The position numbers and the translations under genes are program-made. DNA of 64,000 nt from Eubacterium sp. Its GTDB lineage: Bacteria; Bacillota; Clostridia; Oscillospirales; Acutalibacteraceae. The stretch's first letter is position 1, and the number at the start of each line of letters is the position of its first letter. Shown here one piece after another: positions 1 to 7,561 of the stretch. The notes under the pieces are model-generated. The model searched no databases and was not told where the DNA came from. It saw only the letters and a program-made list of their open reading frames with translations. The stretch covers positions 62,001-126,000 of the forward strand of contig JAFSTE010000005.1 in assembly GCA_017450645.1 (NCBI GenBank). The letters run 5' to 3'.

Positions 1-714
1 GACGCGTTCGGCTATCTTTCGCTGCACTACATATGCACGCTAAAAGAGGAACTCGGCTACGGCGAGGAGCTTAACTCCAAAAAATTCGAGATACAAATCC
101 GTTCCACCCTGCAGCACACCTGGGCGTCAATCAGCCACGACCTCGGTTATAAGAGCGAGTACGGCGTGCCGAAAAAAATCACGCGCGAGCTGTCGAGGGT
201 TGCAGGTCTTTTAGAGATTGCGGACGACCAGTTTATTAATATTCGCGACGACATACGCAAATACTCCGACGAGGTTAAGCTTATGCTCGAAAAGGGCGAG
301 CTCGGCAAGGTGCTTATCGACCTTGTAACGCTTAACCAGTATCTCGAAACTAACGAGAATATGCGTCAGTTTACCGACGAGCTTGTTACAATAAGCGGCG
401 CAAAGCGCAAAAAAATAAGCCCCGAAAGCTACATAGAACAGCTTAACTTCCTTGGCAAAAAGACTATCGGCGATATTGAATTAATGCTTATTGAAAACCG
501 CGAAAAAGCACTTAAGCTGGCAAGGCGCACCTTTGAAACGACTGAGCTTACAAGGATTTCAAGCAACGTCGGTCTGTTTTTTCTGTGCCGCGCCGAGCTG
601 CTTGACAACGGCTACAGCATAGAGGATATAGCGAGATTTATGAATATCTCTACTAATAACGAGCGCCGCGCACTTCGCCAGGCAGAGCAGCTTGTAAATA
701 TGAACTTTATTTAA
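1..714 (+). CDS. GTP pyrophosphokinase, RelA/SpoT domain family (5' end outside window)
   Basis: The reading frame is open from base 1 and ends at TAA 712-714, so the window holds only the C-terminal 237 residues. The first visible residues (GYLSLHY, then FEIQIRSTLQHTW and SHDLGYKS) match the end of the RelA_SpoT nucleotidyltransferase domain, which transfers pyrophosphate from ATP to GTP or GDP to make (p)ppGpp. The rest is mainly helical with charged stretches and no TGS or ACT domain, which fits a small alarmone synthetase-like protein of the RelA/SpoT-domain type rather than full-length Rel. The ATG at 166 is internal to the domain and is not the start. A hairpin at 816-835 may end its transcript. 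The family is clear; which subfamily cannot be judged without the N-terminus. Confidence 0.85.
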   Translation, partial: DAFGYLSLHYICTLKEELGYGEELNSKKFEIQIRSTLQHTWASISHDLGYKSEYGVPKKITRELSRVAGLLEIADDQFINIRDDIRKYSDEVKLMLEKGELGKVLIDLVTLNQYLETNENMRQFTDELVTISGAKRKKISPESYIEQLNFLGKKTIGDIELMLIENREKALKLARRTFETTELTRISSNVGLFFLCRAELLDNGYSIEDIARFMNISTNNERRALRQAEQLVNMNFI

Positions 715-741
715 CGCAATGTAAATAAAATATTAAATCCG

Positions 742-770
742 TTGACAGCAATAATAATTAGCAGTACAAT
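742..770 (+). promoter_or_regulatory. SigA-type promoter for the LRR protein gene
   Basis: TTGACA (742-747), a 17-nt spacer and TACAAT (765-770). Transcription would start near 777 and give a leader of about 80 nt before the gene at 858. The leader carries two hairpins, 781-796 and 816-835. Confidence 0.65.
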
Positions 771-780
771 TATTATGCTG

Positions 781-842
781 GCAAATTCAAATTTGCAGTA
801 TCAGGCATAAAATTTGGCAGCGAGCAATCGCTGCCGTTTTAT
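781..842 (+). terminator. Hairpin pair in the leader: terminator or attenuator
   Basis: The strong hairpin GGCAGCGA/TCGCTGCC (816-835, 4-nt loop) is followed by GTTTTATTTT, the form of a Rho-independent terminator. It probably ends the upstream synthetase transcript. It also lies downstream of the promoter at 742-770, so it could attenuate the LRR gene. A smaller hairpin, GCAAATT/AATTTGC, is at 781-796, and the AAATTTGG just before the terminator stem could compete for its 5' arm. Confidence 0.6.
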
Positions 843-857
843 TTTGGAGGGTTTAAA

Positions 858-2453
858 ATGAAAAAGGTTGTATCATTATTACTGTCTGTGCTTATGCTGC
901 TTAGCGTGTTTGGCACGTTTAGTGCCTATGCACAGACCGAAACAGGCACCTGGGGCAAAGACGCGGAAAACTCGGGCACATGGTCACTTACCGACGGCGT
1001 GCTCACCATTGAGGGCGTGGGCGAATGTAGAGGCAGCGGATGGAACCACGAAAAACAAAACGGCTTGACCAAAAACAGCTCTATTAAAAAAATAATAATC
1101 GGCGAGGGCGTAACTGTTTTAGGAGAGGATATTTTTATGCAGTACGACGGTTTAAAGGAAGTTGTTTTCCCCGAAAGCCTTACAGGAATACACGAATACG
1201 CTTTTTATGACTGCGATAATCTTGAAAAAGCCGATTTGCCGAGTCATATTGAATATGTCGGAGTGAGGGCGTTCAGAGAGTGCACGGCACTTAAAAAAAT
1301 TGAGCTGCCCGAAAGCCTTAAAAATATTTACTACGCTGCATTTTATGATTGTCATAGCGCAACGGGTAAAATAGTTATACCTAAAAATGCCAAGCTCGGC
1401 AGACTTGCGTTTTATAATTGCGACAAAATTACCGAGGTGCGCTTTGAAGACGGCTTTTATCAAGAGGATTATGCTAGTGTTGACAAATGCTTTTCAAAAT
1501 GCGACAACCTGAAAAAGGTATATATCCCCGGCAGTATGAAGGGTATGCTGCTCGCCTGCTTCAGAGACTGCCCTGCGCTTGAAGAGGTAAAAATTTGCGA
1601 GGGTGTTGAGTATATAGGCGGTATCAGCGGCAGCAATGCGCTTGAAAAAATCACACTGCCTAAAAGTGCTAAAACAATAAGCGATTTTACCAGATGCCCA
1701 AACCTTAAAAGCATTAAAATACAAAGCAAGATTGAGTATTTTCACGGCCACAGTTTTTTGGGCTGTGCGTTAAAATCTATCAAGTTTCCCTATGGTGCTG
1801 ACACAATTGAACAGTGCGCTTTTGGATATGATTTGGTGTATAATGAATCGGGCGACTGGATAGATGTCGTACCTGTTAAAAACTTTAAGGTATACGGCAA
1901 AAAGTGCAAAGCGCTGACGGAATACTGCAAAAACAGCGGCTTTAAGTTTATTGATATGTACGACGTTAAAAATGCAACTGTTAAAGGTTTAGGCTCTAAG
2001 AGATACACGGGCAAGGCAATTAAGCCGAGCATTACCGTTAAGCTTGCAGGCGCAACACTTAAAAAAGACACTGGCTACACCGTTAAGTACACAAACAACA
2101 CCAAGGTCGGCACGGCAAAGGTGACTATAAAGGGCAAGGGCAAGTATAAGGGCACACTTGAAAAAACATTTAAGATTAATCCCAAACCCACCGAGCTTAA
2201 AAAAGTAACTGCAGGCAAAAAGAGCTTTAAGGCGTACTTGAAAAAGCAGGACGTTAAAACCTATCAGCTGCAGTACAGCACATACAAAAGCTTCAAAAAC
2301 GGTAAAAAGATAACCGTCAAAGCCACTGCAAAAACAGTAAAAGACCTTAAATCAAACAAAAAGTACTATGTAAGAGTGCGTACATACAAAACCATCAAGG
2401 GCGTTAAGTATTATAGTAAGTGGTGCGAGGCTAAGACGGTTAAGACAAAGTAA
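858..2453 (+). CDS. Secreted BspA-like leucine-rich-repeat protein with C-terminal Fn3-like domain
   Basis: A 531-residue exported protein. A signal peptide covers residues 1-25 (basic start, LLLSVLMLL core, AYA before Q26). Residues about 28-65 form a short N-terminal region containing GVLTIEGVGE, a pattern that recurs at the start of the LRR protein at 63090. Residues about 70-340 are LRR_5/BspA-type repeats (pattern: I..G..V..IG..AF..C..L..V..P.S). Then come a beta-rich segment (about 360-445, with YTGKAIKPSI and VKYTNNTKVG) often seen before Fn3-like domains and a Lys-rich fibronectin-III-like end (YYVRVRTYK). No sortase motif is visible, so wall attachment, if any, would be non-covalent. 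Start: ATG 858 preceded by GGAGG at 846-850. Such proteins are thought to mediate adhesion; the ligand is unknown. Confidence 0.85.
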   Translation: MKKVVSLLLSVLMLLSVFGTFSAYAQTETGTWGKDAENSGTWSLTDGVLTIEGVGECRGSGWNHEKQNGLTKNSSIKKIIIGEGVTVLGEDIFMQYDGLKEVVFPESLTGIHEYAFYDCDNLEKADLPSHIEYVGVRAFRECTALKKIELPESLKNIYYAAFYDCHSATGKIVIPKNAKLGRLAFYNCDKITEVRFEDGFYQEDYASVDKCFSKCDNLKKVYIPGSMKGMLLACFRDCPALEEVKICEGVEYIGGISGSNALEKITLPKSAKTISDFTRCPNLKSIKIQSKIEYFHGHSFLGCALKSIKFPYGADTIEQCAFGYDLVYNESGDWIDVVPVKNFKVYGKKCKALTEYCKNSGFKFIDMYDVKNATVKGLGSKRYTGKAIKPSITVKLAGATLKKDTGYTVKYTNNTKVGTAKVTIKGKGKYKGTLEKTFKINPKPTELKKVTAGKKSFKAYLKKQDVKTYQLQYSTYKSFKNGKKITVKATAKTVKDLKSNKKYYVRVRTYKTIKGVKYYSKWCEAKTVKTK

Positions 2454-2493
2454 ATTATTTGGTATTGAGTTTTGAGTGTTAAGTGTTGAGCTT

Positions 2494-2630
2494 GAGGGTG
2501 GGACACCCACACCCGATTATATTCGGGCAGGCACAGAGACCTGCCCCTACTGCAGCTCGTTAGTACAAACTTGTAGGGGAGGGTCTCCGCGCCCTCCCAA
2601 TTATTGTCTGAGCGCAGCGAGTAACCAAAA
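2494..2630. repeat. Intergenic repeat cluster (G-rich hairpin units plus core of the 31-nt repeat)
   Basis: Two related hairpin units lie in opposite orientation: 2524-2550 (GGCAGG...CCTGCC, ending CCCCTAC) and 2573-2598 (GTAGGGGAGGG...CCCTCCC). Related units occur at 31969-32039 and 22368-22387. At 2603-2624 there is an inverted, slightly diverged copy of the core repeat found at 58543-58573 and 59777-59807. No gene is apparent; the ORF across it has no ribosome binding site. Confidence 0.7.
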
Positions 2631-2655
2631 GCTATTAGCTAACAGCTATAAGCAT

Positions 2656-2687
2656 AAAAAATGCTTCCCGATGGGAAGCATTTTTTG
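2656..2687. terminator. Bidirectional Rho-independent terminator
   Basis: AAAAAATGCTTCCC, a short loop and GGGAAGCATTTTTT, located between the convergent genes ending at 2453 (+) and 2691 (-). The A and T runs on both sides allow it to act in both directions. Confidence 0.85.
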
Positions 2688-2690
2688 TTT

Positions 2691-4004
2691 TTATTCAGTT
2701 TCTCTTTCAGCGCCGTACTCAACATCTACATTGACATTTACGAGCACCTTTTCGTATTTAGGTAACCACTGGTCGCCTGTTTTAACATTTTTGTTAAAGG
2801 TCTGTTCGTCAGCGCCTACGCATATCTTTGTAACGCCCTTAAGCACCTTGTCGCCGTTCTCGTCCTCCTCCTTAAAGCAGGTTTCCCAGAAAGCGTGGTG
2901 GCCGATTTCCTTAACAGAGGACGGAACATACATATAGTTAATGCCCTTGTCCTTTGTAAAGCAGTCGGAGCCGATAACCTCAAGTCCCTCGGGGAGCGAC
3001 TTATACTGAGTTTTAAAGGTCTTAATAGCTTTATATGATGTGTCGGTAACGGGCTTATCGTAGGTGTACGAATTGAACTCCCAGATGTTACCGCTGTCGA
3101 AGAACGCCATAGAGCCGAGCTCCTTAACGCCCTCGGGGATATAAACATAATTAATGTTTACATAGGTAAAGCAAAGGTCGCCGATTTTTTCAACGCTCGA
3201 GGGGATAACATAAGTTCTTACCTTATTGTTATACTCTGCAAAGTATTCCTCGTCGTACTTTTCGGTGGTGCCCCAAAGCTCTTCCATCTCGCGTCCGTCG
3301 TCGTCAACGAGCTTAGAAATCTGCCTTGTTTCGCCGGTGTCCTTATCCTTACCGATTTCGGCATAGCCGTTTTGCAGTCTAAGATAACGGTCGTGGTCGA
3401 TAGGATAGTAAACAATCTCTTTCATATCCTTAGTATAAACTACGCCGTCAACATCGCAGTAATTCGGGTTAGCGTCGTCGATATCAACATACTGCAGTGA
3501 CCAGCAGCTGTAGAACGATTTACCCGAAAGCTTTTTAACGTCCTTGCCGACTGTAATCTTAGTAACCTGGTCGTCGCAGTTAAATGCGAAGTCCGCAAGC
3601 TCAACGATAGGCTTGGTTTCGTCCTTATTGCCGTCGTTATCGGTATAATAATCAACGGTAACCTCTTTAACCTCGCCGGGGTTCGAGAAAGAGTAGAGAT
3701 AGTAATCGCCGTTTTCGTGCTGTTTAAAGTTAAACTCTTTAACATAAAGTGCGCGAACCGACAGGAAAATACTTGCCGAAATAGCTACAAGTAAAACGAT
3801 AATAACGATTATCTTCTTGCGTTTTACATTAGGCGGCTTAACGCCGACACGCGGCTGCTGTAAGCCCTCGACCTGATAGGTCCAGATTTCATCCTCGGGG
3901 ATGTCAATGGTATATTCGGCTGCCTGCTCAGCAGCTTCCTTAGCCTCTTCCTCAAGGAAATCGGGCATAGTTTCGGGTGTTGTCTTTTTATTCTTTTTAG
4001 CCAT
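2691..4004 (-). CDS. Membrane-anchored BspA-like LRR protein
   Basis: A 437-residue protein. Residues 1-60 are acidic and then basic, predicted cytosolic. One transmembrane segment spans about 65-86. The remaining about 350 residues are predicted outside and contain LRR_5-like repeats (for example VPSSVKEIGHHAF, IPEGVKELGSMAF, VIPSSVEKIGDLCF) separated by Asp/Lys-rich stretches. There is no cleavable signal peptide, so it looks like a type II anchored surface protein. The ATG overlaps the TAA of the transporter gene upstream by one base and has GGAGGTGAT before it, so the two are made from one mRNA. The role is unknown; the pairing suggests it works with the transporter. Confidence 0.75.
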   Translation of the reverse strand: MAKKNKKTTPETMPDFLEEEAKEAAEQAAEYTIDIPEDEIWTYQVEGLQQPRVGVKPPNVKRKKIIVIIVLLVAISASIFLSVRALYVKEFNFKQHENGDYYLYSFSNPGEVKEVTVDYYTDNDGNKDETKPIVELADFAFNCDDQVTKITVGKDVKKLSGKSFYSCWSLQYVDIDDANPNYCDVDGVVYTKDMKEIVYYPIDHDRYLRLQNGYAEIGKDKDTGETRQISKLVDDDGREMEELWGTTEKYDEEYFAEYNNKVRTYVIPSSVEKIGDLCFTYVNINYVYIPEGVKELGSMAFFDSGNIWEFNSYTYDKPVTDTSYKAIKTFKTQYKSLPEGLEVIGSDCFTKDKGINYMYVPSSVKEIGHHAFWETCFKEEDENGDKVLKGVTKICVGADEQTFNKNVKTGDQWLPKYEKVLVNVNVDVEYGAERETE

Positions 4005-5800
4005 TATGACATCACCTCCACTGTTTCTTCGGCGCTGTCGCTCCGGGCTTCAAGCTCCTCGGGATTATCCTCAGCCATCTTCTTTCGTGTAACCTCTTCA
4101 CGCCGACGCAGAACCTCCATAACCTTGTTCTGTTTTTCGTCGGTGTAATCCCAGGTCATAAACGGAATCGACATAAGCACATAGCCTATGATATCAAAGA
4201 TAATCGGAATTACGATAATATTCTTTCTAACGCTGTCTACGAACAGCACATCGTAGTTACTGTTAAAGCCGTATTTCAACAGAAGTACCGGAATAATCAG
4301 GCTGACAAACGAGGTAACGGGACCCGTAAACCAACCAAATACGCCCGCAAAGTTTTCGAGTCTCTCGCCCGACAGGTACATCTGGTAGTCCTTGATACGA
4401 ATTTCCATATCGTGGTTAACGGTCGTAGGAACTGTCTTAAACATTTCCATAACGAACAGCATAATAACGCTGACCGTACCGCACAGCATAAGGTTATTTC
4501 CGAAGAACCAATATACGCATACGATAATCGAGTAGCCGATTGCACGCGAATACTGGTAGAAAATCATAATCTGTTTATATGTAAACCTCTTAATGAAGTA
4601 CGGCGAGAACAGGTCGGGCGGTGTACCCGCAAAGGATACAAGCGCAACAATCAAGCTGTACGCCGCGCCACTGAGTCTGAAGGTATACAGATAAAGTACC
4701 GTAGTAAATGCAAGCATACCGTTACCCAGCGAGTCAAGCAGGTTAACCACCGTATAAATCCAGTAGTACCGGTTTCGCATTACGCCGAACATACCGTCCC
4801 AGAAGTTGATTTGTACCTTCCGTTCGAGCGGCGGTTGAGGTATACGCTCCTTTACCCTGCCGGCAAACACAAGCGTAAGTACAACGAAAACAAGGAAAGA
4901 AATCGGAATTACATATTTAAACATAGCGATATCTTCCCACTTATACTTAAGCTTGCCGATAATAACGGGCAGAACCATTGCATAAATAGAATAGAAGATG
5001 TGTGACAGCTTAATCGGGTACGAACGAACGAAAATACGCTCGCGGGTATTCGGGGAGATATTCTGAGTACAAACTTCGATATTATTAGCAAAGCCGAATA
5101 CATTGTAAATAGCAAACAGAAGGTTTGCAATCCATACTCTCTCTACCTCGCCGTAGGTGCCGATATCGTAGTAAGGCGCCCAACCGAGTACGAATACCAT
5201 AATTACCTTAGGTATAGCGTCACAGTAAAGCGAATACTTATATCTGCCGAACTTGGGAATAAGCTTTTTACGCCAGAAGATATTACGCGCACCAACCCAG
5301 CCGTTAAACATAATGTTAGTACCGAGAATCTTAATAGCCGAGGCGCAGCTGATACCCTTAAGACCGTTCATAAACAGAACGAACCTGTTTGTCGAGCCTG
5401 CAAGCATGGTATCAAACGGGAAGAATATCATAAAGAGTCCCGCGGCGATCATAGCAAAATACAGTAAGTATAGCTTTTTCTCTGTTTTCTTCGGCAAAAA
5501 GCCGAGGTTGTCGCAAACAAACCACCATATGAGTGTCCATATGTAGCTTAGCGGCATATTGATAATGTTGATAACCGAGTATGACAGGTACGGCAGCTTG
5601 TAGTGATACATCATCAGCATACAGCTTGCGCCGAAGGTCAGATACTCAAGTATTTTGGAGCCGGCATAGTTATTACCTACGGCAAAAACGATGTCGACAT
5701 ACTCACGGTACGGAACATACTTGCCCTTGGCAGGCTTTTTCCAGTGAGTTTTAACTTCGGTAAAAAGTTGTTTTACCTTCGAGTTTCCTTTTTCGGACAT
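4004..5800 (-). CDS. Multi-pass MFS-type transporter (GPH/MFS-like)
   Basis: A 598-residue integral membrane protein with about 12 predicted hydrophobic segments and a hydrophilic, Glu-rich C-terminal tail (RRREEVTRKKMAEDN). The layout and length are those of the major facilitator superfamily, with most resemblance to glycoside-pentoside-hexuronide type symporters, but no substrate-specific motif could be recognised. It is the first gene of a two-gene operon with the anchored LRR protein. Start: ATG at 5800, with AAGGAAAG and GGAG upstream. The superfamily is an inference from topology; the substrate is unknown. Confidence 0.55.
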   Translation of the reverse strand: MSEKGNSKVKQLFTEVKTHWKKPAKGKYVPYREYVDIVFAVGNNYAGSKILEYLTFGASCMLMMYHYKLPYLSYSVINIINMPLSYIWTLIWWFVCDNLGFLPKKTEKKLYLLYFAMIAAGLFMIFFPFDTMLAGSTNRFVLFMNGLKGISCASAIKILGTNIMFNGWVGARNIFWRKKLIPKFGRYKYSLYCDAIPKVIMVFVLGWAPYYDIGTYGEVERVWIANLLFAIYNVFGFANNIEVCTQNISPNTRERIFVRSYPIKLSHIFYSIYAMVLPVIIGKLKYKWEDIAMFKYVIPISFLVFVVLTLVFAGRVKERIPQPPLERKVQINFWDGMFGVMRNRYYWIYTVVNLLDSLGNGMLAFTTVLYLYTFRLSGAAYSLIVALVSFAGTPPDLFSPYFIKRFTYKQIMIFYQYSRAIGYSIIVCVYWFFGNNLMLCGTVSVIMLFVMEMFKTVPTTVNHDMEIRIKDYQMYLSGERLENFAGVFGWFTGPVTSFVSLIIPVLLLKYGFNSNYDVLFVDSVRKNIIVIPIIFDIIGYVLMSIPFMTWDYTDEKQNKVMEVLRRREEVTRKKMAEDNPEELEARSDSAEETVEVMS

Positions 5801-5834
5801 AACTCCACTTTCCTTTCATATTAATAACAAACCC

Positions 5835-5843
5835 ATTATAACA
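5835..5843 (-). promoter_or_regulatory. Extended -10 promoter for the transporter operon
   Basis: On the minus strand the sequence reads TGTTATAAT, an extended -10 element about 35 nt upstream of the ATG at 5800. The -35 region 17 nt upstream matches the consensus poorly, as is common for extended -10 promoters. Confidence 0.5.
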
Positions 5844-5910
5844 GATAATTAGTAAAAATGCACTAATTATTTTAAAAATTTAATAATTTTTTGTTGATTA
5901 ATAAATAAAA

Positions 5911-5944
5911 CATAAAAAATAGCCCCGAAAATAAACGGAGCTAT
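5911..5944 (-). terminator. Rho-independent terminator of the HlyIII-type gene
   Basis: Minus strand: ATAGCTCCG, an 8-nt loop, CGGGGCTAT (one G-U pair) followed by a run of T. It lies 14 nt beyond the stop codon of the gene at 5958. Confidence 0.75.
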
Positions 5945-5957
5945 AGGTTAAATCAGG

Positions 5958-6656
5958 TTAAAAATATATCGGTGTAAACAATCCTAAAATGCTGAATTTG
6001 AATATCGCCACAAAATGAAGCGCGGTACCGAGCAGTATAAACAAATGAAAAATTGTGTGAAAATAGCGCTTTTTGGTACCTATTGCAAAAAAGATTATTC
6101 CGAGCGTATAGGCAAGTCCGCCCGCTACCATCCAGATTATCATTTCGAGCCCGTAAGCCTTGTACAGCGGATAAACCATTAACAACGCCGCCCACCCGAG
6201 AGCGAAATAACCGGTCATCGAAATTTTTGCATACTTTTTCCAGTCAATAGCGGTAAACACTACGCACACGACAGAGCCAACAAAGACAAGCGAGGATACA
6301 ATTATACAAATAGTGAGGTTTTGTTCCCTGACGCCCGTCAGCAGCACCGGCACATACGAGCCGAGTATCATAGCAAAAATCGAGCAGTGGTCAAGCACCT
6401 GCATAACTTTCTTGGGCTTTACGGGTTTGAGCCCGTGATACACACTCGAAATTGTATAAAGGTAAATCATACTTATTCCGTAGGCGATACCGCCCGCAAA
6501 ACCCCAGTAATTACGCCGCATCAGCGCAAAGATGACGCAAAGCACAAGCGCTACCACGCCGAAGCCCGCGCCGACTATATGGGTTGTCATATTCGCAATT
6601 TCCTCTCCCCTTGTGTAATCGGGGAGCTTTCTGTCGGCAAGCTTAGTTCGTTTCAT
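5958..6656 (-). CDS. HlyIII / PAQR-family membrane protein
   Basis: A 232-residue protein with seven predicted transmembrane helices. Motifs of the hemolysin III/adiponectin receptor-like family are all present: EEIANMTTHIVG near the N-terminus, SSVYH (about 71-75), LDHCSIF (about 87-93) and HTIFHLFILLGTALHF near the C-terminus. The conserved Ser, His and Asp residues are those that bind the metal in PAQR proteins. In bacteria the family is linked to membrane-lipid homeostasis; direct haemolysis is doubtful. Start: ATG 6656 with GGAGGTGGC upstream. It lies 33 nt downstream of the HGSNAT-like gene and is probably co-transcribed with it. Confidence 0.88.
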   Translation of the reverse strand: MKRTKLADRKLPDYTRGEEIANMTTHIVGAGFGVVALVLCVIFALMRRNYWGFAGGIAYGISMIYLYTISSVYHGLKPVKPKKVMQVLDHCSIFAMILGSYVPVLLTGVREQNLTICIIVSSLVFVGSVVCVVFTAIDWKKYAKISMTGYFALGWAALLMVYPLYKAYGLEMIIWMVAGGLAYTLGIIFFAIGTKKRYFHTIFHLFILLGTALHFVAIFKFSILGLFTPIYF

Positions 6657-6689
6657 CCTGCCACCTCCAAAAATATACAGTCAGTATAA

Positions 6690-7460
6690 TTATTTGTAAA
6701 TAAGATAGATTATTCCCGCCACGGCGTACATAATCGCGTACAGCACGGGCTGGTGCGCAAGGTAGAACCAAAGGCTGTTGCGCCCAACGAACGCAAAGGC
6801 TTTGCAGTGGCGCTTATATGTCCACGAGGGAAACGCGCCGTCCTTAGCCGTTTTGCCGAAAAACGCACCGAAAAGGAACATAAAAAACCAGGGAATAAGC
6901 GCAAAGTAGTCCGCGCTCTCAAAGGTATTGTTATAAATGCCGAGCGGCATAAGGTAATTAGTTTGGTACAGCGTCTCGGGCAGCTTAATAATCCCGAAAA
7001 GGAGCGTTTTATCCGATATGCCCCAGCTCACCGCAAAGAGCAGCGCCGACACAAGCATACCCACTCTGTAATCGGTTTTTTCAATCAGCGGCATACAAAG
7101 CCCCGTAACTATCATACACACGCCGAGGCACGATAGAATACCGAAATATATCTCCGCCCCCGTAACACCGACGGCGGGCATAATCACCGCGGTAACAAGC
7201 GTTACGGCAAGACCTGCACCGAGCACAAGCGCTCCCCTTTTGAGCGTGTTTCGGCTGAGCCTTGAGCAGATGCCCGAAATTATGATGAATATCGACCAGA
7301 ATATCGGCTGCAGCGCGCAAAGCTTATCAAAAGCCTTGTAGCCCCAGTCGAGCCCGAGCACGAAGCCGATGTCGAGAAATGTATGGTGAACTATCATTGC
7401 GATTATCGCAAAGCCGCGAAGCTCGTCAAGAAGCTCGATACGGTTTTTCTTTTTTTCCAA
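6690..7460 (-). CDS. HGSNAT-like membrane acetyltransferase (DUF1624 type)
   Basis: A 256-residue protein with about seven hydrophobic segments. The start (IELLDELRGFAIIAMIVHH) and the ends of the helices (GICSRLSRNT, FVGRNSLWFYLAHQP) match the heparan-alpha-glucosaminide N-acetyltransferase catalytic domain family, which moves acetyl groups across the membrane onto sugars. The His of the first helix (VHH) is retained. The start codon is TTG (7458-7460): the nearest ATG upstream is out of frame. The acceptor substrate in this organism is unknown; a cell-wall or capsular sugar is likely. Confidence 0.75.
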   Translation of the reverse strand: MEKKKNRIELLDELRGFAIIAMIVHHTFLDIGFVLGLDWGYKAFDKLCALQPIFWSIFIIISGICSRLSRNTLKRGALVLGAGLAVTLVTAVIMPAVGVTGAEIYFGILSCLGVCMIVTGLCMPLIEKTDYRVGMLVSALLFAVSWGISDKTLLFGIIKLPETLYQTNYLMPLGIYNNTFESADYFALIPWFFMFLFGAFFGKTAKDGAFPSWTYKRHCKAFAFVGRNSLWFYLAHQPVLYAIMYAVAGIIYLIYK

Positions 7461-7513
7461 GGAGCATACCCCGCTTTAAAAGATTATATATATAATAATA
7501 TAAATCAAATATA

Positions 7514-7542
7514 TTGTAAATACTAAAATTTTATGTTATATT
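7514..7542 (+). promoter_or_regulatory. SigA-type promoter for the GH28 operon
   Basis: TTGTAA (7514-7519), a 17-nt spacer and TATATT (7537-7542), 20 nt upstream of the ATG at 7562. GAGGTG at 7551-7556 is the ribosome binding site. Confidence 0.6.
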
Positions 7543-7561
7543 AAAATTCAGAGGTGAAAAT

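Noticed and set aside
2476..2937. A 153-codon plus-strand frame after the first LRR gene
   Set aside because: It runs through intergenic hairpin repeats, a terminator and the end of a convergent gene, and it has no ribosome binding site.
2691..5800. LRR and transporter pair as a sensor-transporter system
   Set aside because: The gene overlap supports co-expression, but no sequence feature shows sensing, so no function was named.
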